NCBI GenBank assembly: GCA_016931365.1
Contig: JAFGEY010000041.1
Coordinates: 1 to 9,430 of the forward strand
From: Anaerolineae bacterium
Lineage (GTDB): Bacteria; Chloroflexota; Anaerolineae; JAFGEY01
Direction: 5' to 3'
DNA: 9,430 nt
Position numbers and translations under genes: made by a program. The notes under the pieces were generated by a model that saw only the letters and a list, made by a program, of their open reading frames with translations, was not told where the DNA came from and did not search any database. Of this stretch, positions 1 through 6,256 are shown piece by piece; the stretch's first letter is position 1, and every line of letters starts with the position of its first letter.

Positions 1-86
1 GGCGGCGGCCGATCTGGAACAACACCGGTGACACGGCGAATCTGCAAGACCAGAATGGCAACCCGATCAACACGTATAGCTATTAG
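1..86 (+). CDS. C-terminal end of a lamin-tail-domain protein (5' end outside window)
   Basis: An open frame enters the window (first full codon at 3) and stops at TAG 84-86. The last residues read RPIWNNTGDTANLQDQNGNP followed by INTYSY. The pattern P-[IV]-W-N-N-[ST]-G-D-T-A-x-L-x-D-x-x-G, then a hydrophobic residue and a short aromatic tail, is how bacterial lamin-tail (LTD, PF00932-type) domains end: the last two beta strands of an Ig-like fold. Such domains usually sit at the C terminus of secreted or surface proteins such as nucleases, phosphatases and adhesins. The catalytic or anchoring part, if any, lies upstream and cannot be seen. A hairpin 56 bases further on separates it from the sugar genes, so it is probably not part of their operon. 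The family call rests on only 27 residues. Confidence 0.62.
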   Translation, partial: RRPIWNNTGDTANLQDQNGNPINTYSY

Positions 87-141
87 CAAAGAGTATATTT
101 GGTGAGCGTAATGTATCAACTTGCCAAGTAAATATTGGTAT

Positions 142-182
142 GGAAAGGGAAGCCTGTTTAAAACGGGTTTCCCTTTCTGTTG
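142..182 (+). terminator. Rho-independent-like terminator after the lamin-tail gene
   Basis: Arms 142-156 and 164-178 pair over 15 positions, all Watson-Crick or G-U (three wobbles), with a 7-base loop; the A/T loop could pair further. The 3' side is T-rich (tttccctttctgttgtt) but has no unbroken T run, so termination may be partial. It lies between the lamin-tail stop and the first sugar gene, so it probably marks the upstream border of the cluster. I see no convincing promoter between it and the start at 221. Confidence 0.6.
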
Positions 183-220
183 TTCAGTGTGTTTCAATAG
201 TGAAAAGGAGAGGATCATCA

Positions 221-1099
221 ATGAAAGATTGGATTGTTGCTTGTAGTACCATCACCTGGGGCCGAGATACGCCCCGTGAGCAGATGCTGTCCGAGATTGC
301 CGAGGCCGGTTACGAGGGCGCGCCGGCCGGGGCATACCTGGGTACGCCGGGAGAAGTGCTGGCTCTGTACGGCAAATACGGTCTAAAGCCGGGGCCCGGC
401 TACCTGGGCGCCGACTTTGAAAAGCCAGAGCAGGAAGCGGCGATTTTGGAGCGGGCCAGGTCGATGGCCCTTTTCTCGCGCGAGATCGGCTGTACCGAGC
501 TGTACGTCGCCGCCGGCGGATTTGACAGTTACGTGACCCGACGCGGCCTCACCCGCCGCCGCATTTCGGCCAAGGTCAAGCCGGAAGATATGATGAGCGA
601 CGCCGAGTTCCAGCAGTTTGCCAAGACATTGAACAAGGCCGGCGAGATCACCCTCAAAGAGGGCGTCAAGAGCTGTTTTCACAACCACGTCGGCAGCACG
701 ATCGAGACCCGGGTTGAGATCGACAAACTCTTTGCTCTGGTCGATCCCGCGCTGGTGTTCCAAGGGCCTGACATCGGTCACCTGGCCTGGGCCGGTGAGG
801 ACCCGGTGCAGTTCTGTCGCGATTACGCCAGCCAGATCGTATCGTTGCACGTCAAGGACATTGACCCCAAGGTGTTAAAACAAGGTCTTGCGGAAGACTG
901 GGGCTATGGTGAGTTCTCCGACAATGGCATCTTTGCCGAGCTGGGCGAAGGGATGGTCGATTTCCCGGCCATGTTTGAGGTGCTCAAGCAGGCGGGCTAT
1001 AAGGGATGGATCATCATCGAGACCGACTGCACGACCAAGCCAACCCCGCTGGATAGCGCCAAGATCAGCCGGGCCTATTTGAGGAGCATTGGTCTATAG
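221..1099 (+). CDS. IolE-like TIM-barrel sugar isomerase/epimerase or dehydratase (paralogue 1)
   Basis: This 292-residue cytosolic protein belongs to the AP_endonuc_2/xylose-isomerase-like TIM-barrel superfamily (sugar phosphate isomerase/epimerase). Its C-terminal half resembles inosose dehydratase IolE: CFHNHVG at 152-158, an IETRxEIDxLF helix, GPDIGHLAWAG at 182-192, LHVKD at 209-213, a GEGMVDF turn and GWIIIETD at 262-269. Asp184, His187, His210 and Glu267 sit where this superfamily places divalent-metal and catalytic residues at the ends of strands 6-8. I chose ATG 221 because an AAGGAG (205-210) precedes it; the in-frame ATG at 140 lies before the terminator hairpin and has no such site. 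It is about 60% identical by eye, over its last ~240 residues, to the protein at 4295-5200. Members act on keto-inositols, keto-sugars or sugar phosphates; the substrate cannot be read from the sequence. A true IolE role (2-keto-myo-inositol dehydration) is possible but not shown. Confidence 0.88.
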   Translation: MKDWIVACSTITWGRDTPREQMLSEIAEAGYEGAPAGAYLGTPGEVLALYGKYGLKPGPGYLGADFEKPEQEAAILERARSMALFSREIGCTELYVAAGGFDSYVTRRGLTRRRISAKVKPEDMMSDAEFQQFAKTLNKAGEITLKEGVKSCFHNHVGSTIETRVEIDKLFALVDPALVFQGPDIGHLAWAGEDPVQFCRDYASQIVSLHVKDIDPKVLKQGLAEDWGYGEFSDNGIFAELGEGMVDFPAMFEVLKQAGYKGWIIIETDCTTKPTPLDSAKISRAYLRSIGL

Positions 1100-1119
1100 C
1101 ACAGCAGCCGGGATAACAG

Positions 1120-1293
1120 CATAGTTTCGAGCGCCTAAACCGGAGCGATCAGTCCATAGTGTCGCCCGGTACGGGGGACCCAGCATCGGGGCGAATCACA
1201 ATCTGTCCAAGTTCAGCATTGAACTTGTTCGGCCAGTGTAGGGCGAACCTTTTCCGTCCAAGCCCGTCAGCTAACCTCGTCGGCGTTGAAAAA
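1120..1293 (+). ncRNA. Cyclic-di-AMP riboswitch (ydaO/yuaA leader)
   Basis: The leader carries the conserved blocks of the ydaO/yuaA element in order: gcgcctaaa (1131-1139, P1 5' strand and the GCUUAA-like block), gggggaccca (1173-1182), ggggcgaatc (1188-1197), a variable hairpin aagttca/tgaactt (1209-1215/1220-1226), gtagggcgaacc (1238-1249), and the hallmark ccgtcagctaacctcg (1264-1279) followed by ggcgtt (1282-1287). P1 closes as 1130-1135 with 1282-1287, six pairs including one G-U. The class binds c-di-AMP and usually turns genes off through a terminator; one begins at 1290, just after P1. The known regulon is cell-wall hydrolases, potassium transport and osmolyte genes, so a sugar dehydrogenase fusion as target is unexpected. 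Only about 20 bases separate it from the previous stop codon, so its promoter would lie in or near the end of that gene. TTGGTC (1089-1094) and GATAAC (1111-1116), 16 bases apart, are a weak candidate. Confidence 0.94.
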
Positions 1294-1330
1294 GGACACC
1301 GATTTCCTGGCGCGTGTCTTTTTTGTTTTT
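1290..1330 (+). terminator. Riboswitch expression-platform terminator (T1)
   Basis: Arms 1290-1299 and 1314-1323 form ten pairs with one G-U around a 14-base loop, and the 3' arm runs into a T-rich tract (ttttttgttttttg, 1319-1332). It starts three bases after the riboswitch P1 strand, the usual place for a ydaO expression platform. By analogy with the class it would form when c-di-AMP is bound and stop transcription before the gene at 1394. Confidence 0.82.
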
Positions 1331-1334
1331 TGTG

Positions 1335-1376
1335 GAGACCCTAAAGGTTTCCCCAAAACCTTTAGGGTCTTGTTTT
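1335..1376 (+). terminator. Second, perfect rho-independent terminator (T2) directly before the fusion gene
   Basis: Arms 1337-1350 and 1356-1369 are perfectly complementary over 14 bases around a 5-base loop (cccca). A1336-T1370 extends the stem and ttgtttt follows. The ribosome binding site of the next gene begins four bases after the T tail, at 1381, so there is no room for a new promoter between T2 and the start codon. T2 must therefore be leaky, conditional, or part of a two-stage attenuator with T1. Confidence 0.85.
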
Positions 1377-1393
1377 ATGAAAGGAAGGATTCA

Positions 1394-3322
1394 GTGACGA
1401 CATTTCGCGTTGGTGTTATTGGCTGCGGCAAGCCGTGGGGTGTGCCCGGCGCGACGGGGATGGGACAGGGGTATATCCACGCTTTGGGCTACATCGCTTC
1501 ACCGGATTGCGAGTTGGTCGCCGCCGCAGACATTCAAAAAGACAATCTGGATGCATTTACGCAGCGATACGGCGTCCCGCACGGCTATCTCGATTATCGG
1601 GAGATGCTCGACAAAGAGAAACTGGATATGGTCAGCGTGTGCCTGTGGCCGCACCTGCACGCACCGGTGACGCTGGCTGCTGCCGAGGCGGGCGTCAAGG
1701 CCGTTCACTGCGAAAAGCCGATGGCTCCCACCTGGGGCGAGGCGCTCAAGATGGTTCAGGTCTGCGCCGAAAAAGGCGTGCAGTTGACTTTTAACCACCA
1801 GCGGCGTTTCGGCAAGTCGTTCTATACCGCCCAAAAGCTGCTCGACGAAGGCAAGATCGGCCAACTTGAGCGGCTGGAGGGCTTTACTGCCAACCTGTAC
1901 GACTGGGGCACGCACTGGTTCGACATGATGTTCTTTTTCAACGACGAGCAGCCGGTCGAGTGGGTGTTGGGCCAGATCGACGCACGCGGCAGTCACAAGG
2001 TTTTTGACGTGCTCATCGAGGGGCAGGGCCTCAGTACCTTTAAATGGAAAAACGGTGTCTATGGCCTGATGAGCACCGGCGGCGATCAGCGGTTCGACTG
2101 CGCCATCCGCCTGGTGGGGAGCGAGGGGGTGATCGAGCTGTGGGTGCGCGACGGCCCCGCGCTGCGGATGAGAAACGTCGAAACAAAAGGACAATGGAAG
2201 GAATTTGACGTTGGTGTGAACGATGCCTATATCAAAACTACTGTCGATGCCGTGCTCGATTCGGTGAACGCGCTCCGCGAGGGTCGCGAGCCGATGCTCT
2301 CGGCGCGCAAGGCCTTGCAGGCGACCGAGGTCATTTTTGCCACCTATGAATCGTGCCGTCGACGCGGGCGGGTGGACCTGCCGCTCCAGATCACGGACTC
2401 GCCGCTTCAGGCGATGCACCAATCGGGCCAGATTTCGGTGGTCGATGAAAAGCCGGTTCAAGATGTATCGACCCTGGCGGGTTCGTCCTGGGTGCAGGGC
2501 GATGTTTTTGCCAACCGGCTGAAAATCCACTACTATCGCACCGGCGGCGACAAACCGCCCTTTGTGCTCTTGCACGGCTTTTCCGACAACGGTCTGTGCT
2601 GGATTCGCGCCGCCAAAGCGCTCGAAGCCGACTATGACCTGCTTATGCCCGACGCGCGCGGCCACGGTCTGACCAGCGCGCCGGAGAGCGGCTATGACGA
2701 CCCGATGCGCGCCGCCGACGTGGCCGAGTTTGTCAAGATGCTGGCACTCAAGAAACCGGCCTTGATGGGCCACTCGATGGGCGCGGCGTCGACGGCAATG
2801 GCGGCGGCCAACTATCCCGATCTGTGGAGCTGCATCGTGCTCGAAGACCCGCCCTGGTTCGGGGCCAACTCGCCGTGGGCTGCGCGGTGGCAGAGCTCGT
2901 CTGAATCTGAAGCGCAGCTGCGTATGCTCGAACATCGCATCCAGATCGAAAAGCAGCGAGATACGGCCATCGAAGAGATTATCGCCAAAGGGCGAGAAGG
3001 ATCGCCAGCCTGGGAAGAGATCGAGTGGCAGGTGTGGGGCGAATCGAAAAAACAGCTCAGCCCGAATGCGGCGGTGCGCATGGGCGGGCCGCGGCCCGAC
3101 TGGCGCGAACTGGTGCGCCGGATCGCCGTGCCCACCTTGCTAATCGTCGGCGACCCCGAGCTGCATGCCATCGTCACCCTGGAAGTGGCTCAAGAGGCTG
3201 CCGCCCTCAACCCGCTGATCGAGGTCGTGCAGCTCAAGGCCGGACACAACATCCGCCGCGAGCAGTTTGAGGCGTTCATCGCAGCGGTGCAGGCGTTCCT
3301 GAAAAAGCATTACAAAATTTGA
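1394..3322 (+). CDS. Gfo/Idh/MocA oxidoreductase - alpha/beta hydrolase fusion protein
   Basis: A continuous 642-residue frame joins two complete enzymes. Residues 1-~345 are a Gfo/Idh/MocA NAD(P)-dependent dehydrogenase: a Rossmann start GVIGCGKPWG (7-16), CEKPM with catalytic-type Lys108 (106-110), DWGTHWFDMM (170-179) with His174, and a family-typical end near RVDLPLQITDSPLQAM. A ~35-residue linker leads to an alpha/beta hydrolase at ~375-642, with LLHGF for the oxyanion hole (392-396), the nucleophile elbow GHSMG with Ser461, Asp587 in VGDPE and His618 in KAGHNI, so the triad is complete. GTG 1394 is preferred because AAGGAAGGA precedes it; the same-frame TTG at 1286 lies next to the terminators. 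The first half should oxidise a sugar or cyclitol hydroxyl. The second could hydrolyse a lactone or ester, perhaps the product of the first; that coupling is inference. No signal peptide is seen. It is the first gene after the c-di-AMP leader, and the next gene starts 7 bases after it. Confidence 0.92.
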   Translation: MTTFRVGVIGCGKPWGVPGATGMGQGYIHALGYIASPDCELVAAADIQKDNLDAFTQRYGVPHGYLDYREMLDKEKLDMVSVCLWPHLHAPVTLAAAEAGVKAVHCEKPMAPTWGEALKMVQVCAEKGVQLTFNHQRRFGKSFYTAQKLLDEGKIGQLERLEGFTANLYDWGTHWFDMMFFFNDEQPVEWVLGQIDARGSHKVFDVLIEGQGLSTFKWKNGVYGLMSTGGDQRFDCAIRLVGSEGVIELWVRDGPALRMRNVETKGQWKEFDVGVNDAYIKTTVDAVLDSVNALREGREPMLSARKALQATEVIFATYESCRRRGRVDLPLQITDSPLQAMHQSGQISVVDEKPVQDVSTLAGSSWVQGDVFANRLKIHYYRTGGDKPPFVLLHGFSDNGLCWIRAAKALEADYDLLMPDARGHGLTSAPESGYDDPMRAADVAEFVKMLALKKPALMGHSMGAASTAMAAANYPDLWSCIVLEDPPWFGANSPWAARWQSSSESEAQLRMLEHRIQIEKQRDTAIEEIIAKGREGSPAWEEIEWQVWGESKKQLSPNAAVRMGGPRPDWRELVRRIAVPTLLIVGDPELHAIVTLEVAQEAAALNPLIEVVQLKAGHNIRREQFEAFIAAVQAFLKKHYKI

Positions 3323-3329
3323 GATTCTT

Positions 3330-4187
3330 ATGACCAGGTCGAAACCATCCAGACCCACACGCCGGACAACCCAACCGCCGACTGATGATACGATGCGACA
3401 GTTTACGGTGAAAAGCTGGGCGGTGACGGCGGGTGTGCTCAAGTCGCGGCGCGATGTGGATGTCGTGCTGGACTTGCTTGGCTTTTTCGACTGGCTGGGC
3501 GATCAGAACATGCAGTCGATGCGGCGAACGCTGCCCACCCCGGCCTGCCGCGCTGGATGCGCGTTTTGCTGCTATGTCGGCGCCGACCGGCCCGACCTGC
3601 TGCCGGTGGAGGTGCTGCGCATCGCCAGGTATCTCGAAGCTCGCCCGGAAGAAAAAAAGCCAATCGCGGCGCGGCTGCTGGAAGAGACGGCGGGTTTCGC
3701 GGAGAAACCCGATGTCTTGACCAAGACGCCTTGTCTGTTCTTGCGCCAAGATCGCTGCACGGTTTACCCCGTCCGCCCGCTGCGCTGCCGGGCGCAGACC
3801 TCGCCCGACGCCGTGCTGTGCGAGCAGAACTATCGCGGCCGGCGCGAGACGATGCCCTTGCTCAAAGAGCCGGCCCTGCTCTACCGCAGTTTGCAGATGG
3901 GGCTGCGGATGGGGCTGCGCGATCTCGGCGTGCAGGACATGCCGCTGCGCATGACATCGGCTGTGCGGCTGGCGTGGGATGCGTCGCCGGCCTGGCGGCG
4001 GTGGCTGGATGGCGAAGCGGTGTTCGCGCCGGCCGTCTTTCCCGAACCGGCAGAAGAAGCGCAGACGATCGCCCAGTTTATGAGACAAAACCGCGTCCAG
4101 TTGGGCGTGGAGCGGGAAACGATGCAGCGTATCATCACTGCTTGTGTGAATGCACCGGGCACCTGGGCGCGGTATGTTGATAAGTGA
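3330..4187 (+). CDS. YkgJ-family cysteine-cluster protein (putative Fe-S or zinc binding)
   Basis: This protein has 285 residues from ATG 3330, or 264 from ATG 3393 (MRQFTVKSW). The core signature is C73-x3-C77-x2-C80-C81 (CRAGCAFCC) followed by TPCLFLRQDRCTVYPVRPLRCR, which adds Cys135, Cys143 and Cys153; Cys164 is a possible eighth. This is the CxxCxxCC/YkgJ pattern (PF03692-type), thought to bind iron-sulfur or zinc; the biochemical role of most members is unknown. The first ~25 residues are rich in Arg, Thr and Pro and unlikely to be conserved, so 3393 may be the true start. Neither start has a strong ribosome binding site, and the 7-base gap after the fusion gene fits translational coupling. 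Nothing in it points to sugar metabolism. It may mature a metal centre or simply share the transcript. Confidence 0.87.
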   Translation: MTRSKPSRPTRRTTQPPTDDTMRQFTVKSWAVTAGVLKSRRDVDVVLDLLGFFDWLGDQNMQSMRRTLPTPACRAGCAFCCYVGADRPDLLPVEVLRIARYLEARPEEKKPIAARLLEETAGFAEKPDVLTKTPCLFLRQDRCTVYPVRPLRCRAQTSPDAVLCEQNYRGRRETMPLLKEPALLYRSLQMGLRMGLRDLGVQDMPLRMTSAVRLAWDASPAWRRWLDGEAVFAPAVFPEPAEEAQTIAQFMRQNRVQLGVERETMQRIITACVNAPGTWARYVDK

Positions 4188-4294
4188 TGGGTAAATAACG
4201 CTCGATTTTTCCATGTCGAGCCACAGACGACCCGTAGGGGCGCGTGCAACACTGCGTGTTGCCTGCTGCGCTCTCTACTACAAAGGAGCAAACA
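4188..4294 (+). repeat. Intergenic gap with two small hairpins and the RBS of the next gene
   Basis: This 107-base gap holds gctcga/tcgagc (4200-4205/4216-4221, loop tttttccatg) and gcaacac/gtgttgc (4246-4252/4256-4262, loop tgc). The second lies in a cccgtaggggcgcgtgc context that resembles small GC-rich palindromic repeats scattered in many environmental genomes. Neither hairpin is followed by a T run, so I do not call a terminator. The ribosome binding site AAAGGAG at 4282-4288 follows, 6 bases before ATG 4295. I see no clear promoter. Confidence 0.5.
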
Positions 4295-5200
4295 ATGAGT
4301 AAAGTGAAAATCGGTTGTGGACAAATCACCTGGATCGAATTTACGCCAGAGGGCATCAAATTCAAGGCAACAGAGGATGAGATGCTGCGCCAGATCAGCG
4401 CCGCTGGGTATGAGGGCGTTCCGGCCAGCCCGCGCGACGATCAACCGGCGCAAACCGTGATCGATCAGCTTGCCGGGTACGGCCTCAAACCGGCGCCAAG
4501 CTACCTGGGCGCCGCGTTCTGGGACAAAGCGCAGGAGGCGTCGATCCTGGAGCAGGCGCGCAAGCTGGCCGCATTTATGCGTGACTGCGGCTGCACCGAG
4601 GTGTACGTCGCGGCCAATGGGTTCGACCAATACGTTACGGCCAGCGGCAAGACACGCAACCAGGTCGCCGGGCATGTCAGCGTTCAAGATATGATGACCG
4701 ACGCCGAGTTTGACCAGTTCGCCAAAACGCTGAACAAGGTCGGCGAGATCACGCTGGCGCAGGGTGTGAAAAGTTGTTTTCACAATCACGTCGGCAGTAT
4801 GATCGAGACCCGCGCCGAGATCGACCGGCTCTTTTCGATGGTCGATCCCGACGTCGTCTTTCACGGGCCGGACATCGGTCACCTGGCCTGGGCCGGTGTC
4901 GATGCGGTGCAATATTGCCGCGATTATGCCGGCCAGATCAAGACCATGCACGTCAAAGATGTCAACGGCGACGTGCTGGCGGCTGGGCAGGGGCAGGATT
5001 GGGACTATGCCACGTATTCGAAAAAGGGCATCTGGACCGAGTTGGGGCAAGGGTGCCTGGACATCGCAGCCATCGTCGACATTCTCAAGGGCGCGGGTTT
5101 TGCGGGCTGGCTGATCGTCGAGACGGACGTCACTCAACTGCCCACCGCGTTTGAAAGCGCCGTGGTCAGCCGCAACTATTTGAAAAGCATCGACCTGTAA
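4295..5200 (+). CDS. IolE-like TIM-barrel sugar isomerase/epimerase or dehydratase (paralogue 2)
   Basis: This 301-residue protein is the paralogue of the one at 221-1099. It repeats the landmarks: CFHNHVGSMIETR (161-173), GPDIGHLAWAG (191-201) with Asp193 and His196, MHVKD (218-222) with His219, a GQGCLDI turn, and GWLIVETD (271-278) with Glu276. These match the metal and active-site positions of the xylose-isomerase-like TIM barrel superfamily, closest by eye to IolE-type enzymes. It has about nine extra residues near the N terminus (IEFTPEGIKFKATEDEM) relative to paralogue 1, probably a loop over the barrel mouth where substrate specificity would differ. ATG 4295 is chosen for the AAAGGAG six bases upstream; the same-frame GTG at 4244 lies in a palindrome. 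The two paralogues probably act on related substrates or on successive intermediates. Confidence 0.9.
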   Translation: MSKVKIGCGQITWIEFTPEGIKFKATEDEMLRQISAAGYEGVPASPRDDQPAQTVIDQLAGYGLKPAPSYLGAAFWDKAQEASILEQARKLAAFMRDCGCTEVYVAANGFDQYVTASGKTRNQVAGHVSVQDMMTDAEFDQFAKTLNKVGEITLAQGVKSCFHNHVGSMIETRAEIDRLFSMVDPDVVFHGPDIGHLAWAGVDAVQYCRDYAGQIKTMHVKDVNGDVLAAGQGQDWDYATYSKKGIWTELGQGCLDIAAIVDILKGAGFAGWLIVETDVTQLPTAFESAVVSRNYLKSIDL

Positions 5201-5206
5201 ATGAGC

Positions 5207-5262
5207 AAGGGCGGAGCATCCTCGTCGCCCAACCGGGTTTCGATTGGGGATGCCTCGCCCTT
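5207..5262 (+). repeat. Long imperfect hairpin between paralogue 2 and the next isomerase gene
   Basis: Arms 5207-5221 and 5248-5262 pair at 14 of 15 positions (one G-U, one A-C mismatch), with an inner cccaa/ttggg able to stack inside. It begins six bases after the stop of the upstream gene and ends about 20 bases before the next ribosome binding site (AAAGGAG 5282-5288). No T run follows, so it is more likely an mRNA-stabilising or processing hairpin within an operon than a terminator. Function is inferred from position only. Confidence 0.55.
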
Positions 5263-5294
5263 ACCACCTGTTGAAAACAGCAAAGGAGCGAACT

Positions 5295-6161
5295 ATGTTC
5301 AAAAATCTGAACGCCGGTGCGATTGGCATCCGTGGCCTCGATCTGGCCCAGACCATCGACCTGGCCAAAAAGATCAACTTTGGCGGCATCGATTTCGACA
5401 TTCACGAGGCGGCGCAGTTGGCCGGCGCGCACGGCGTCGACTATGTGCGCAAGCTGTTCGCCGACGCGGGCGTCAAGCCGGGCCAGTGGGGACTGCCCGT
5501 GGCCTGGAACAAGGACGACCAGTGGGAGCAAGACCTGGAAAAACTGCCCAAGCTGGCCGCGCTGGGCAAATCGCTTGGCTGCACGCGCACGGCGACCTGG
5601 TGTCTGTCCGGCTCGAACGAGCGCGCGTTTGATCCAAACTGGACCTGGCACGTGGCACGTTTCCGCCCCATTGCCCAGGTGCTCAAGGAGCAGGGCTGCG
5701 TACTGGGCATCGAGTTCCTTGGCCCCAAGACAATCCGTGATCGGTTCACCTACCCGTTCGTCTATACGCTGGGCGGGATGATGGACTTGGCTCATGAGAT
5801 CGGCACGGGAAATGTCGGCCTGCTGCTCGACGCCTGGCACCTGTTCACCTCCGGCGATGGGCTGGATGTGCTCGACACGATCGCGGCCCAGGATGTGGTC
5901 ACGGTGCACGTCAACGACGCGCCGGAAGGGCTGACCCTGGAAACCTATGTCGATAACGACCGCCGCCTGCCGATGGAGACCGGGGTGATCGACCTGCCGG
6001 GGTTCATCAAAAAACTCCATGAAATGGGCTATGATGGGCCGGTGACGCCGGAGCCGTTCAGCAAGCGGATCAACGAACTCGCCGCCCAGGACACGCTGGC
6101 TGCCGGCAAACTGATCGCCGAGTGTATGGACAAGATGTGGAAAGCGGCGGGGTTGGAATAG
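5295..6161 (+). CDS. TIM-barrel sugar isomerase/epimerase, IolI/ketose 3-epimerase-like
   Basis: This 288-residue cytosolic TIM-barrel enzyme of the AP_endonuc_2 superfamily is only distantly related to the two IolE-like paralogues. The likely metal ligands are Glu140 in LGIEFLGPK, Asp179 in LLLDAWHLF (with His182 beside it), His205 in VTVHVNDAP and Glu253 in VTPEPF. These are the Glu-Asp-His-Glu set of D-tagatose/D-psicose 3-epimerases and 2-keto-myo-inositol isomerase (IolI). HVNDAP, an arginine-rich loop (NDRRLPMETGVID) and the PEPF strand favour the IolI side. It would interconvert keto-sugars or keto-inositols by proton transfer between two glutamates. ATG 5295 follows AAAGGAG (5282-5288); a same-frame TTG at 5244 lies inside the hairpin and is rejected. 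It sits between another isomerase and a dehydrogenase, fitting a multi-step keto-intermediate pathway. The exact substrate is unknown. Confidence 0.9.
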   Translation: MFKNLNAGAIGIRGLDLAQTIDLAKKINFGGIDFDIHEAAQLAGAHGVDYVRKLFADAGVKPGQWGLPVAWNKDDQWEQDLEKLPKLAALGKSLGCTRTATWCLSGSNERAFDPNWTWHVARFRPIAQVLKEQGCVLGIEFLGPKTIRDRFTYPFVYTLGGMMDLAHEIGTGNVGLLLDAWHLFTSGDGLDVLDTIAAQDVVTVHVNDAPEGLTLETYVDNDRRLPMETGVIDLPGFIKKLHEMGYDGPVTPEPFSKRINELAAQDTLAAGKLIAECMDKMWKAAGLE

Positions 6162-6168
6162 ATGGTCA

Positions 6169-6203
6169 GGTGGTTGATCCGCGACAGTGTCTTTTCAACC
6201 ACC
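6169..6203 (+). repeat. Perfect 9-bp inverted repeat in the gap before the second dehydrogenase
   Basis: ggtggttga (6169-6177) and tcaaccacc (6195-6203) are exact reverse complements around a 17-base loop that contains ctttt. Several caacc/aaccacc repeats follow. The gap (6162-6256) then becomes A/T-rich and carries AAAGGAG at 6242-6248 before ATG 6257. No T run follows the stem, so termination is not supported; it may be an operator or an RNA-stability element. Confidence 0.5.
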
Positions 6204-6256
6204 AAACCACCTAACAACCAATCTACCCAAATATTTTGATCAAAGGAGATTTTAAA

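Noticed and set aside
140..220. In-frame extension of paralogue 1 from ATG 140
   Set aside because: It runs through the hairpin at 142-178 and adds residues without homology to paralogue 2. ATG 221 has AAGGAG upstream.
1159..1344. 61-codon + strand open frame in the leader
   Set aside because: It overlaps the riboswitch and both terminators; the bases are explained by RNA structure, and there is no ribosome binding site or protein motif.
1286..1393. In-frame N-terminal extension of the fusion gene from TTG 1286
   Set aside because: The extension is encoded by T1 and T2. GTG 1394 has a good ribosome binding site and gives the expected beta strand (TTFRVGVIGCG) right at the N terminus.
2420..2520. 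Possibility that the fusion is two genes joined by a frameshift error
   Set aside because: Codon pattern and family motifs stay in one frame across the linker, and there is no start codon with a ribosome binding site for a separate hydrolase. Only read data could exclude an error fully.
1499..2935. 478-codon open frame on the minus strand
   Set aside because: It lies wholly within the fusion gene, whose + strand product has clear family motifs. The minus product is rich in Arg, His and Val without recognisable motifs, as expected from GC-rich antisense codons.
3881..5137. 418-codon minus-strand open frame
   Set aside because: It is antisense to the YkgJ gene and IolE-like paralogue 2 and spans their gap. 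It has no recognisable domain or supported start, whereas both + strand genes have strong motifs.
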